64,000 nt of DNA from the NCBI RefSeq assembly GCF_958979055.1, contig NC_084888.1, forward strand, positions 3,118,001 through 3,182,000. Direction: 5' to 3'. Each line of letters opens with the position of its first letter. The stretch's first letter is position 1. Positions 39,001 to 50,942 of this stretch are shown piece by piece. Source of the DNA: Alnus glutinosa. Taxonomy: Eukaryota; Streptophyta; Magnoliopsida; Fagales; Betulaceae. The notes beneath the pieces were generated by a model. The model was not told the DNA's origin and ran no database searches. It was given only the letters and a program-made list of their open reading frames with translations. Made by a program: the position numbers and the translations under genes.

Positions 39001-40061
39001 TTCTGCTTTCTAGCCGTGTTGTGCTGGTGGTGAAAACTCTGATACTAGTTTAGTTAGTTTTCTAGTTATTGAATAACAGTTTGGTTTTTTGGGTTCTTAG
39101 AAGTTTGAAATAGCGGTTTCTTTTTTGGTTCTTAGAAGTCTGAATTTGGTGTAAATGTTTGGTTGTTATCGACCTATCGTCTTTCACAGCTGAGAATAAC
39201 TTGGTTTGATTAGGTTTTTTTTTTAATCTTCTTTTCTTAAGTTTTTCATTTATAGTAGAGTACATGTTTTCATCTTAATGAATGGCCGGATGTGGAGTTT
39301 TGCTTTCTGATTGATTGCTGGAAGCCTGGAAATAACAATTGAAGTGTGCAAAGAACTAATGAAAATAAGTTTGTAACTTTATTAGCTAGGCCTATCTGTT
39401 TTATTAATGCAGTGTTCTTTGGAAAAGATCTACTGGATATGTACTTAGTATTATAGCATCCTGTCCTTTGCTGTAGATTAGAAGGAAAAGATGATAGTTT
39501 GTGGATAATATCTTTTTTACTTTGGAGTTGCATTTGGTACTTTCATCCGGTTTTTAGTTTCATTTGGTATGATCAGTCCGCCTCTATTCCTTTGATCTTA
39601 TTAGCCACATTAGCACTTTGATGGACAATGACATTGGTAATTTTATCTTATTAACATGTTTTGGTCGGAGAATATAAGATGTCGGGGTAAATTTCTCTTG
39701 ATCTTCTAAAGTGCTATTTTTTCTAACCAAGTTTATTGGTATGTAAGATTTAGTTAGATAAATGAAGGGACTTTACTCAACAAATGACCTTGACATTGCA
39801 AGGTGTGATGCTCAGTTTTACCCATAATAAAGCAGTAGTATCTACATAATTGTGTTATTGTTACTGGCTTTTTTTGCCTTCTGTGGTTGATGCAGATATA
39901 TGAAATTATGTTCTATGTATTTCTTTCTTGATTTGAGTTAGATTTCTCTTTTGTTTGCTTTGCAAGAACTGAACTTTTTGCCCTTATTTCTTATTTCGCT
40001 GTGAGGCACAAATATACCAGATTTTGGCTTCAAGATGTGGATTTTTTCTGAATCCTGGATC

Positions 40062-42179
40062 TTGTGTTCGCTTAGAATTAGGAGTGTCTATGCTTTTCTG
40101 TATGCCAATGTGTGGTTCAGTTGATTTTGGTGTTGCTGCTAATAAAAGACATTTATGCTGCTCAAGTAATCTTGTTTTGTGTTTGGATTGTTTGTTAGTA
40201 TTTTTGTTTTGACAGAAAACAAAAACTTTAATAAACGGAGCTTTGATGTTTTGTGGTTCTAACTGAGATATTGATTTGAGTTAAACTGTTTTTGGGATTT
40301 ACAAGTGTATTTTGTTCGAAACTTGAATTAAGCCCATTTTAAAAAGCGCATATAAATTAGGTGTATTTAGTAATGCGAAATAAAGGTATTATTTTATTTT
40401 ATTTTAAAGAAAAAGCCCATATAGAACTTTACAAGGATGCCAAGTCTAACATAAAACGTATTCAGGGGTTCACATTTTAGAAATGCTGGAGATACTTACA
40501 AACTGAAGTTTACAAATTGACATGACATTCATTTAGCATTTTATTAATTAAAAAACTCATTTATTAAAACTCAAAAGAGATCCGATCGGTTGATTTCCAA
40601 AAAGAAAAAGAAAAAGAAAAAGAGATTCGGCCAAGACTGTGGCGGCCAACACAAACACATGCCCTAACCGGATCTATGTGCATCATTTTCATCCAGACCC
40701 TGACCCTCTACCACCGGTGAGCTTTGATAGAGACGGCGCAGAGAAACGGAAATCCACGCCGGTGGACGACGACAAAGACCAAGGAAGAGGATCTGGAGGC
40801 TCGGTGGGAAGCCAAAGGAAGCATAGTGCGGATGAGGAAGAGATCCGTACCCCAGCCCACCAAACCCACACTAGCATCGGTGGTTTCCGGTCGGATCTTC
40901 TAGTTCGCATGCTGAGATGTCGTCGAAAACCATCGGGATTTAGGTCGGGAAACCTTCGTCGCTGGCCGTTTGGGATTGCTGGGACCTAGACCCCGACGGT
41001 TTCTTGACCCAGACGTCAACGGTGGTTGGGGTCTAGTCGGGATTGCTGGGACGTCGCCGGTTTTTTAATTTGATTAAAAACCAATCTTACGTGGAATCTG
41101 TGTCTAAAATTTTCAAATGATAAAATGCCACAAGGGCTCTACATCAGTTTGTAAGCTTTCCTTTGCAAAGGTTTGCAAGTATCCCTAGAATAAAAGCATA
41201 TATTCTGGGGTTCACAATTCAGTCTTGCTAGGCTGATAAAAAGCATGTAAACGTATGTGAGGACTGATGAGGAGCTTCTCAATAAGCTGTCGTCCCACTC
41301 CTTTCCTGTCTAATTAGGAGGGCTCTTTCTTTCGAGGTGGGATTAACTTTCCAATGATCCTCACCATGCCCACCTGGTTGTACTCTTTAGCCATTTCAAA
41401 CAAATTGAGCTCTTTTGAGTGAGGAGCTCAATTACCTGATGCCAGACACCCTTTCTAGACCTGCTCAACACAGGTTCGTTTGAATATGGCACATCGCACT
41501 CCTGTCTCTATATTCACTGAACTCGGATCCTTCAATGAGCCTCCGATATACAATGAGGTTTAAACACCCAACACTCCAACGGAAAAAAATGACTTATCCT
41601 TGGTACTGAAATTAGTTTAATTTATATTAGATTCCAGAGCCTGTGTGCACATCTCCAATTCTCTTGAAGAAGAGCGAAAATGAGAAAAGAGAGCTTGAGG
41701 AAATGGAGACAAAAAAGAAGATATTTTGATAGAAAAAAAAAAATAAAAGAAAAAGAAAAGAGAAGGGTATTTCCGAAATTATGGAAAGAAAGTTTGGATT
41801 CTTGCTTATTTAATAATAGAGATAATCAATCTGCCAAAACAGAGCAAAAAATGATCGGGTACTTGAAACTTATTTTGAAGATGACATCACCAAAAACATA
41901 TGAATTAGCTAAACTCCTCAGATAAGGATTAGGGGAATTGTGCAAATATCAAGATGCCTACAACGGGGCAAGGGAAAAAAAAGTTAAAATTCTGAGAAGC
42001 AGAAGACAATGGTAGACCTCAGGTATCAAAACAATTGATCCACAGGACAGTCATGGAGAACCTGAAACAAATATATCTGTGGAACTAATTATTATGCGCT
42101 CCCTTTCATGCTGCGCCACCCGAAAAAAATCATAGAAAGTATATATTCCAACATCACATCATCCAATGGCAGAAAACCA
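40062..42179. other. Spacer between RPL26 copy B and VDAC
   Basis: Contains a candidate transposon (40484-41190) and an unassigned, less AT-rich stretch (41260-41600, words such as GTGGGATTAACTTTCC) that reads like old repeat sequence. 41640-42100 is purine-rich and may include the VDAC 3' UTR. No gene is supported. Confidence 0.4.
40484..41190. mobile_element. Candidate non-autonomous DNA transposon with GC-rich interior
   Basis: The ends are imperfect inverted repeats: left GATACTTACAAACTG...TTACAAATTGACATG, right end reversed GATACTTGCAAACC...TTACAAACTGATGTAG. The interior holds a 116-codon plus-strand frame (40639-40989, MAANTNTCPNRIYVHHFH start, Asp/Pro-rich) without a recognised domain, GC-richer than the flanks. 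It resembles gene-fragment-carrying Mutator elements, but the flanking duplication is not clean (TAGAA only). Confidence 0.35.
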
Positions 42180-44538
42180 TCAGGGCTTGAGAGCAATAGC
42201 CAACCCAAACCTGGGATTTTTGTCCAAGGCCTTGGTATCGAGTTCCCCAGAGATTGTCAGCACCGACTTCGGTATGACCTCATGCTGCAGGAGAGCCCCA
42301 AGCCTCCCTTGGTTGTTGAGCTTTGCTTTCACCACTGTCAGCTGGTCAACAGCGTATGACCCTCCAACTGTGAAAGTGTTCTCATTAGTGGAGAATCTTC
42401 TTGTGATCTCTCCAACAGCAGCACTCTTCTTAAATTGATCCAGGTGATGCACATATGATGCTTTTATACTGTCTCCCTTGTCACCCCTGAGAGAGAGCTT
42501 ACAATACTGTAATTAATGAAGTATTGTAATGAATAAAATTCCTCCACTTCAATATAATTAAGATTTTAGTAAGTTGAAATAAATGTCCTCGCTGATGAGT
42601 ATGAAAGCTTACAATATTATAGAAGCAGATGAATCTGGTTTTGTCACGCTAATGCCAGCAGTGTACTTTGTAAAACTACCAGAAGTAGTATCATAACCTG
42701 CTTCTGCACCGAAAGCAATGCTTGGGGTACCAATGGTGGCCGTAACATCAACGGCAGGGGATTGGTTCAAAGCAAAGACAGTTGTGAAGGTTGCATGGTC
42801 ATGGAAGTATTGGACCTCCAACTGGCAAAGGAGAATAAAATAAAATTGAATAGGCATATATGTTAAGGCTACAACAATTATTTAAACAATTTCCCAGTAG
42901 GAAGGAAGCTGATTCATACCTTGCCAGAGTTATAATCGGGCAGCTTAAATGAGGCAATAGTCTTTGTTGATGGGACAATCTCAGTGAATGTAAGGGTTGT
43001 TGCGATCTGCAAAGACAGCATGAACAATGCAAGATAACTCAACAAGAAGTACATTCGCTATACTAACATTTTCAAACAAAGGAGGCAACCCACATTTGAT
43101 TCTGTATCAACTTTGACATCAACAACTACATTCTTGTACTTGTACTGTGCCGCCACATCCCCAGTTGAGAGTCCTCCTTTCTTCACCGCTGTTGATGTGA
43201 GTGCCTGGAAATAGAAGGAAAGAAAAGGATAAAACAAAAAAAGAGCAGTTGATATTGTTGCTTCCCACATGCACATAAATTCACAAAACACACAGCAGTC
43301 AAAGAAGGAATAACTAACATGACCACCAAATGACATTCCAAAGCAAGCATGACCAAAAACCAAGACAATTAAAATTATGACACAGGCAGATCATTCTAGC
43401 TACTAATTATTGGAAAAGAACTTTTAAGTGCATCTGATAGAATTAACTATTGAAATACAGCAACAGATAAACAAGCAAAATTTCAGAAAAACAGAGAACT
43501 ATTAGCAGCTGCATTAGAAAGACATAAAAGAGCTCAAAGTAAGACAAAAACAAATACTGCATTCAGATCTGTGCATACAACAAATTTAAGGTCCTAAAAT
43601 CGAAAAGAATCTTTGGCATGAAACACACATAGAACTTCGGTGGATGAACTATATCAAAACTCCTGCAGGAAAAATAAAATAGCAGCATAATTGATTATGC
43701 AAATAATGTGCCATACACAATAACAACAGCAAAATTATTTACAAATGATGGCCACAACTCGAGTCAACTTAACAATATCTTGACCCAAACAAATAACATA
43801 AGGACAGTTCTAAAGTTTAATGGAAAGCAACATGTACACTGAACTAAAGCTTGATGAAGTTTCTAAAGCAGCTGGAAAAATCATATAAAGTACCAGTCAC
43901 ACGCTATCTTAAAACGGCCAATGAGCCGCCCCACAAGCCACACTATGCCGGTGAATGATAAATACAGTCCAAAACTTAACTAAAACTGACAGTGTCTTAT
44001 GGCCTCTCAGCACTAAACTATTTCATCACTCTACTCTATCTAGTCCACGTTTTCAATTAAAGCATTCCCCTCAAGCTGCACCTCCTTCAACGAGATGGAG
44101 GTTCGGCCGTGGGTTCAGTACCGCAGCATGCATTTGTAACTTAACAATCAAAATCATACTGAAAAATAACCTATAAACTCAACAATAAGTACTATATCTA
44201 AATCAATCGAATACAACTAATAAAATCGAATATAACAACTGGCAATTGCTTATTGATTCAGAAAAAACAGATACTAGAGTGAGAAACAACTTAGGAGGGT
44301 CTAAAATTATCGAAAAACAAAACACTTCTAATACTTATATGGTTCCACATCCAACTAATTGCAATGGTTGCTAAATCAACATTTTTGGTATTTGCAAAAC
44401 TAAACAAGCTGTTGTAAATCACTTCAAAACGAAATTCAAATTCAACTAATAACAAGAAAATCCACAAAACTCTAATCACCGATCTAATCCGTATTTCCCC
44501 TAATTAGAAACAAATAAATGTAATTCATGATTTTTTTT

Positions 44539-44571
<33 letters not shown>

Positions 44572-44819
44572 AGCTAGATTGCGTACCACTCCAGCATCGC
44601 TGTAGGTGGAGATAGTGAATTTCTGATCAGAGTTGTAGTCCTTAGTTAAAAGATCTACAAAGGAAGCAACAGCTAGTGATTATCGATGCAAAGTATGAAT
44701 CTGTAACAGAGAAATCAAATCGAACGGAGCCAAGTGAGAGATTAGATCGTCAGTGAGTGAGTGCGATTACCTTTGGCTTTCTTGCCGATGTCCGAGAAGA
44801 GTCCCGGTCCCTTGCTCAT
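42180..44819 (-). CDS. VDAC: Voltage-dependent anion channel (mitochondrial outer membrane porin)
   Basis: Six exons on the minus strand: 44771-44819, 44587-44654, 43094-43204, 42920-43006, 42613-42821, 42180-42486, giving 276 residues, the exact size usual for plant VDACs. The N-terminal helix MSKGPGLFSDIGKKAKDLLT is followed by alternating beta-strand sequence with no signal peptide. The protein ends FGLAIALKP, close to the eukaryotic porin pattern. It forms the 19-stranded barrel that passes ATP, ADP and other metabolites across the outer mitochondrial membrane. The start is fixed by the conserved first exon. A (GA)n tract (44828-44846) lies in the 5' UTR. Gene order suggests the counterpart of Arabidopsis VDAC2. 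No defects seen. Confidence 0.96.
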
Positions 44820-45454
44820 CTTTGCTTAGAGAGAGAGAGAGAGAGAAAGGGTTGAGGAAATGGAAGAGGTCGATTTTCGTGGTGGCTACGAACGTGGGCA
44901 AAATTATGTGTGATCGGTCGGCTGTGACCGATTTGGGGGTGACACGCGTATTGCCAACCGTCGATTGATTGATCGGAAGATGTTACGTGCGTGGGTCCAA
45001 ATTCTTAAAGTAATATTTTTAATTATTAGATATGCGGTACAAAAAAAAAAAAAATCAAAGGTGTAGTTTTAATTTCAAATTTTGCATAAGAAAGAGAGAA
45101 AGTGTAAAATTAAATCAGATTGAAAAAAAAATATAAAACTTATTTTATAGTTTTTTTTATAGCGATTAAGCCAAACCCGTTAATTATATGATTTAGAACT
45201 TACTCTTTATTGCATATTAGGAGGATTCTTAATTTTTGAGTCGTGATTCATGCACGCACAACCCCAAGACACATTGAAGTGGGGTTCACACATGGGTCTC
45301 ACCCGATTGTACCTTGAGGTTGAGTTAAAATTGTCTTTTTAGCATTTTCCTTAATTTTTACCTGACTCATTATCTCATAACTTTGCATATAATAATAAAA
45401 AATTTAAGAACAAAATCCATAACTATCTTAACAAATCTAGAGAATCCTAATTCT
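44820..45454. other. VDAC upstream region
   Basis: 5' UTR with a GA microsatellite, then AT-rich DNA. No other gene is visible before the LINE remnant. Confidence 0.5.
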
Positions 45455-46880
45455 GGATTTTTTTTTTTTTTCTTTTTTTTTTCTTTTTTGAAATCAATCT
45501 CGCATTCATATCATTAATGAGAAAAATTTTGAACAATACGTTTAGCCATTACAATGTTGTTAATTTACTGAGGGGTTTCCTTCATGTGAACCACTTCATC
45601 CTGAAGACAAAGCGCATCCTTTACCAGCCGATAAGCTGCACCATTTGCTTTCCTTATTACGTGTGACACCCTTACTGTCGTAAAAAAATAAGCACTATTC
45701 TGACATCGTCCATTAGTTGGCCATAATGAGACCAAATTTTGTTCTTCTTTTGTAATGCGTACACTACCTGTAAAAACATCTTTTTTTAGATCCAACTTTT
45801 GCCACCCCAACTCTTTAGCGAAAATTATAGCCCTTAAAGCTGCTATTGATTCTACAACAGTCGGGTAAGTTGTATTATCTTTTAGAGCTTGCAATGATGC
45901 CAATACTTCCCCCTTGCAATGATGCCCATCTTTCTCTTTTTCCTATCTACTGTTGCATCCAAGTTTACCTCCACAAACCCTTATAAGGGAGCTTTATAGC
46001 CTGAGGTTCATCACTAAATATTACCCACGATATGGAGAAATTCGGCAGGACCACGCGACTCTTTCGAAGCTTGCGACTATACATACTCTACACATGTTTT
46101 GCTATTGGGAAAATCCATAGTACATGCCCATTGTTTCCTCCTCCAACCCACATATAAGAAAATAATGGATATGTAACAATTTTTCTTTTAAACAAATTAG
46201 CCTTAGTAGACAATGCATTATTACAGACGCTTCATATGAAAACTTTAACCACATGGGAACCTTCATCTTCCATATTCTTTTCCAAGTATCTGTGAAACGT
46301 CTCGTATAAGAACACTCCCCTCTGTCATACATTGCAGAGGTATTTGCAAGGTGCTATGCATTTCTTACTGTGAACTCCCCATGTGTCTATAAGTCTATTG
46401 ATACTGTTGATCTCTACCATTAAAGGAGCTAATGATCAGGATATGGCCTATTGATACTGTTGTGTACGTCCTCCCCAAACACCTATGCAATCAAAGAAGT
46501 ATTCCACCCATGAGTGTCCTGATCGATGATGTCGGCCACCATTGTATCTTCAGTGAGCTCCCTGCTGGGAATGTGAGCCATACAGGTTGGGATACATCTT
46601 TTTTTTTTTTTTTTTTTTTTTCAGTCCCAACTCTCCTCATAAGCCCATTCTTTAATAAATTCCACCCTTCCTCTCTCCAAGCGACCTCAGATTGCCCGTA
46701 AATCGCCATCGGAGATTTATCCCTGTATTTTTAACCACTGCATTTAGGTGTCTTCCGGGGTAGTTCTAGATCTCCACGTTCACAACATCCTTCAAAAGAT
46801 AACAAGACCCCAACTACGCCACACAGAGTGTCTGCCACAAACGGCCCCTCCATTCCCAATTTTGTTGTTAAAGATTGATT
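45455..46880 (-). mobile_element. 5'-truncated L1-type LINE, minus strand
   Basis: Reading leftwards, the remnant keeps the C-terminal part of ORF2. First is a patch like the endonuclease/RT tail with WRE-type words (46500-46880). Next is a zinc-binding zf-RVT region (WKRIWKMKVP, then YFLICGLEEETMG at 46102-46332). Last is an RNase H-like domain (SIAALRAIIFAKELGW ... HVIRKANGAAYRLVKDAL at 45565-45903). A T-rich tract on the plus strand at 45458-45490 is its poly-A tail. The frame is broken several times and the reverse transcriptase core is missing, so it is dead. The RNase H plus zf-RVT order is that of plant L1 elements. Confidence 0.75.
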
Positions 46881-46889
46881 TTTATTTTT

Positions 46890-48400
46890 ATTTTTTTTTA
46901 TTAATGAATTATTGAATTGAGATGAAATTAAATTGTAAAATTGTGGTTCGAACTTAAGACATTTGTTTTGGTGCAATGCATGTTAAATTACCAATTATTT
47001 CAAAAGCTTAAACTAATAAAAAAATCAATATAATTATTTAAATAATATTATAACAATTTATATGGTGACTGGATCATGGTTGAACCCAACTTATATATAT
47101 ATATTTTTATTTTTATTTTTAAAATTTTAGGAGAACTAGCTTACGATTTGGGCCTGAAGCCCACGTTGATGAAGTAACCCCATCAGCAACCGTTACAACC
47201 TCATAATCCTGTTGGGATCAGCCCACTCATTTGGAGTATGTCACTTGGTCTGTTTCTAACTTTCGACGGTCTGAACTCTTGACTTAACACCAGCCAAGAT
47301 CTCAAACTCGTTTCCCTTGTTTGTTTGTTTAGTTAAATTCCTATGGTCACCCTTAATTTCAAACTTTTCCCCCTTCGCACGCGCGTGCGCGCGCGCACAT
47401 ATAATTTAATCAAATTTTTTGTCTTATATATCCTTATCTTTTCTATAAATTCATTAATTACACTCTTAATTTCATGTCTCTCTGCTTCACAATCTTATCC
47501 TACCGTTGTATTAAAAAATCAAAGATGGGCAAGGATGCCATCATGATAATGATCGCCATTGTCCTCAAGGGATAGCTCAATCAGTTGGGGACTACGTCTC
47601 ATAAAGCGGATGTCATTAGTTCGAATTTCTTTTTCCCCTCTTGTGTGGACATGTAAAAAAAAATAAAGAGATAATGACCGCCCTCCTCTGTTTCCTTTTT
47701 CCTATAAGTACCATATACAACACTTTTTGAAACTAAAGAATCCATTTAACGTATAGATAGACTAGAGGTACTAAAAAGTTAATTAACCCTAAAAAGAAAG
47801 CTCAACGTTGCTTCTTTGGCCATATGTTTCGTATACGAGTAATACTATATATAATACTCATATCCCAAATGTGATTAGCATTAGATTTGAGATGAATCAT
47901 TATTAAATTTTGATTAAATGATTATTTTAAAAGTCATGTCATCTTTGAAGGGATAAGAGGAGGATATAAATCTTGCATATAGCTTTACTATATGTGTTAA
48001 ATCACCAGTTATACGTATGTCCAATTTTAAAAATTCATGTATGCAAATGGTTAATTATCCCAATGATTAAATTTAAATAACTTATATGTGTTAAATTACC
48101 AGTTCTCAAAAGCTTAAGTTGATAAACAAAAAATGATAAATTTAATGATTTAATTAATATTCTAACCATCACCCTCACGCATAGGTTCGAACTTCCTCTC
48201 AATATATTAATATTTACTTGAAATGAGATTTAAAATATTAGAGTCATAGCTCAAACTTAAAATCTGTACTTTGGTGCCATGCATGTTAAATCACAAATTA
48301 TTATTTTTCAAACCCTTAAATTTGTAAAAAAAATATATATATAATTATATAATTAATATTTTAACAACCTATCATGACGACTCATCTTAGTTGAGATCGA
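46890..48400. repeat. Cluster of a dispersed AT-rich repeat
   Basis: Copies of a repeat with words GTTCGAACTTAAGAC, TGCATGTTAAAT(T/C)AC, CAAAAGCTTAA, AATTTAAT(G)ATTTAATTAATATT lie at about 46895-47075 and 47985-48375. A further copy is in ACA intron 3 at 60560-60840. No coding capacity; class not determined. Between them, 47080-47545 shows nothing but a (GC)n-like GCGCGTGCGCGCGCGC run near 47380. Confidence 0.55.
47558..47669 (+). mobile_element. tRNA-derived SINE
   Basis: Starts with a tRNA-like head: A box GATAGCTCAATCAGTTGGGG and B box TTAGTTCGAATTTC at the normal spacing, ending in an A-rich tail. It is flanked by a 13-bp duplication, GATAATGATCGCC at 47545-47557 and GATAATGACCGCC at 47670-47682 (12 of 13). 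Length is about 112 bp. Confidence 0.8.
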
Positions 48401-48725
48401 CTTGGAAAATAGTTAAAAAAAAAAGGTTGAAGCCTTATAGAATACGCCCATCAATTAGTTTTGAATAATGAACCAATTTGAGAAAAATTGAAGAAGATTA
48501 CAACACTATTATTTCATTATATTGACATGAAACTGTCAATCCACCTTTAAATTAGTCATTGTTATTTTTATTTTTTTTTAAAAAAATAATAATAAATTAA
48601 TGATGTCACGTATATTGGTGTGAATATAGCATTACTCTTTTAATAACAACGGTCATTTGCAATTCCCTATCCTGCTTTGTTGCTCATGTGAATACTAAGA
48701 AGTAGATAGAGCTAGTTTTATATTA

Positions 48726-49501
48726 GGAAAAATATCATTTTAACCCCTCAAATTACTATTCGTTTTGCGTTTAGCCCCACAAACTGCCAACACTCCGACT
48801 CTAGCCTACCAAACTACTAAAACCTTTGCAAAAGGCCTCATTTGGCGAAATATCTCCATATTATCCCTGCCACTTGTCATTTTCCAATTAAAAAAAAACT
48901 AAAAAAAATTTAAAACTAATTTTTTTTTAAAAAAAAAATAGAAAATATGGGGTTTTTGGTGGCTGCCGAGCCACCCCCTTGGGGACGGGGTGGCCGCGTG
49001 CCACCCTCGACCACTAGGGGTAGCCGCATGGCCACCCCTGACCCCAAGGGTGGCTGCGTGCCACCCCCTAAGCCCTAGGGGTGGGGGATGGCACGCGGCC
49101 ACTCCCTGCCATTGGGGGTAGCCGCGCGGCCACACCCGGCCTCAAGGGTGGCCGCGCACCACCCCCCGAGCCCTAGGGGTGGCCTGCGAGCCACCCCTCG
49201 ACCATTGGGGTAGCCGCGAGCCACTCTATTTTCCTTCTCTTTTTTTTTTTGAAAAAAAAAATGAAGTTTTTTTTAGTTTACTTTTTTTTTAAATTTTTTT
49301 TTTAAATTTTAGTTTTTTTTTTTAAATAATATTTTTTAATTAAAAAATGACATGTGGCATGGGCAATACGGGAATATTTCGTCAAATGGGGCATTTTTCA
49401 AAAGTTTTGGTAGTTTGGGGGGCTAGAGTCGGAGTGTTGGCAATTTGTAGGGTTAAACGCAAAACGGGTGGTAATTTGAGAGGCTAAATTGTAATTTTCC
49501 C
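48726..49501. mobile_element. Long-armed Mutator-type MITE with GC-rich core (776 bp)
   Basis: Arms of about 200 bp in inverted orientation, left GGAAAAATATCATTTTAACC and (right end reversed) GGGAAAATTACAATTTAGCC. An exact 9-bp duplication TTTATATTA lies at 48717-48725 and 49502-49510. The core at 48955-49225 is a GC-rich array of short palindromic units built from GTGGC(C/T)GCG and CCACCCC. No transposase. Confidence 0.85.
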
Positions 49502-49984
49502 TTTATATTAAATGTGTATGAACTGCTTCAATGTTCTCCAAGCTTCCCCTGAATAAAAAAAATATATTCCCACTATACTGTCGATTATCACGCGAGTTTC
49601 CATTGGTTAGTTTCTAATGTTAATAAAGTGTGCAAATCGCATCTTCCTAGACAGAAGATCCATGTTTTCTTTATGTGGTTTTAAAATTGATGTAGTTTTT
49701 TAAATTATGATTTAATCAATATCTAATATTAGTTTATTACAAATCTAATAATAATTTTAAAAGCCACATAAATTTTTAGAAGACTCAACTCTTTCTTCCA
49801 GCATTATTTAAGCTGAAATAATATAATTGACATGGAGAGCAGTTATCATTGATATCCAACATAATGATATTCATCAGGACAAGCACTTCCCAAGAGATCG
49901 AGAAGGGTATGAAGGGTATTTCCGAAATTATGGAAATAAAATTTGGATTCTTGCTTAATTAAGAGGAATGTTAGAACTCCTTCT

Positions 49985-50942
49985 AGGTTTACTGTAATCG
50001 GGTTCGGGTCATAATCGGGTCAACCCGATTACAATCGTGTCTGGCGGGTCAACCCGCGGGTTGACCCGCAGACACGATTCTGACCCGGTTACTATTAAAA
50101 AAAAAAAAAACCCACCCGAACCGAAACGAAAGCTACGAAAATTGAAATGCCCATTTCCATTTGTGATTTTCATTTCTCATTCACTATCCACCGATAGTCT
50201 GATACTCACAATCTCACTAACCCTAGCCCAGGAGTCCGCCGCTAGCCGCCCGACCGCCAAGTTCGCCAACCATCCGGCCGGACCGGCCTTTTCCCCTCTC
50301 TCTGCGCCAACCTTTTCCCTCCCCCCTCTCAAACCCACGACCGCCGGAGAAGCTCGACTTGCCCTCAGAAGATGACAAACCCACGATCGCCGGTGTCTGA
50401 TTCAAAACCGGAGCCAGCAAGGGAGGAGAATGGAAGACAGACCCGCGTCTGATTCACGACCGGAAGAGCTTGACCGGTTGACCCATGACCGCCGGTAGAC
50501 CCACGACTCGCATCTCATTTCTTTTCAATTTTCTGTTCTCACTTTCACAGTTTCACGCCTCCTTCGAGAATCAACCTTCACAGTTCACATAGCCTCACGA
50601 ATTAACCTGTTTTCACTTTTTTTTTTTTTTTTCAGAGCTTAATCATGTCGATTTAGGTGAATTTTCCATTAGATCTGTTACTGTTAGCTTGTATAGTTGT
50701 ATTGGTTTTGTTTTGATAAACAATGGGTTCTCTACTTCTCTGAATCTCAGTCTTCTCTTAACAAATTGGGTTTACTTTGCTGGTTTGGTACTTTGGTTGA
50801 AGGTAAACGTGTTACCCAGGTCGTGTTCGGGTAACACGTTTTGCAGGTGGGTCGTGTTTGGTTTCAGGTTTTCAACCCGATTATTAATCGGGTCATCCGG
50901 GTCGACACGAACCCGATCCGCCGACCCGGATTGCCAACCCTA
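49985..50942. mobile_element. hAT-like non-autonomous element with CGGGT-rich ends
   Basis: Left end TAGGTTTACTGTAATCGGGTT, right end reversed TAGGGTTGGCAATCCGGGTC, both followed by many GGGTC(A)ACCCG words. A perfect inverted pair, GTGTCTGGCGGGTCAACCCG with its complement, lies at 50036-50078. The interior is Pro/Arg-coding GC-rich DNA without a domain. The 8-bp duplication is poor (GAACTCCT/GAATTTCT), so the class is provisional. Confidence 0.45.

Larger units (their letters stand above)
34496..40061. repeat. Segmental tandem duplication, unit B (RPL26 copy B)
   Basis: Homologous to unit A but 5.6 kb against 2.9 kb. The extra length is an insertion/rearrangement at about 34900-35560, a 1.6 kb insertion at about 35835-37430 between promoter and gene, and an internal 489-bp duplication downstream of the gene. 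Otherwise collinear with 31560-34495. Confidence 0.85.

Noticed and set aside
47558-47620. Possible functional tRNA gene
   Set aside because: A and B boxes are present, but there is no paired acceptor stem or clean cloverleaf, and the A tail and target duplication show it is a SINE.
48899-49135. 78-codon minus-strand frame rich in Gly, His and Trp
   Set aside because: Translation of the GC-rich palindromic core of a MITE, not a gene.
50037-50375. 112-codon plus-strand frame with Pro/Ala-rich end
   Set aside because: Lies inside the hAT-like CGGGT-rich element; no domain or splice context.
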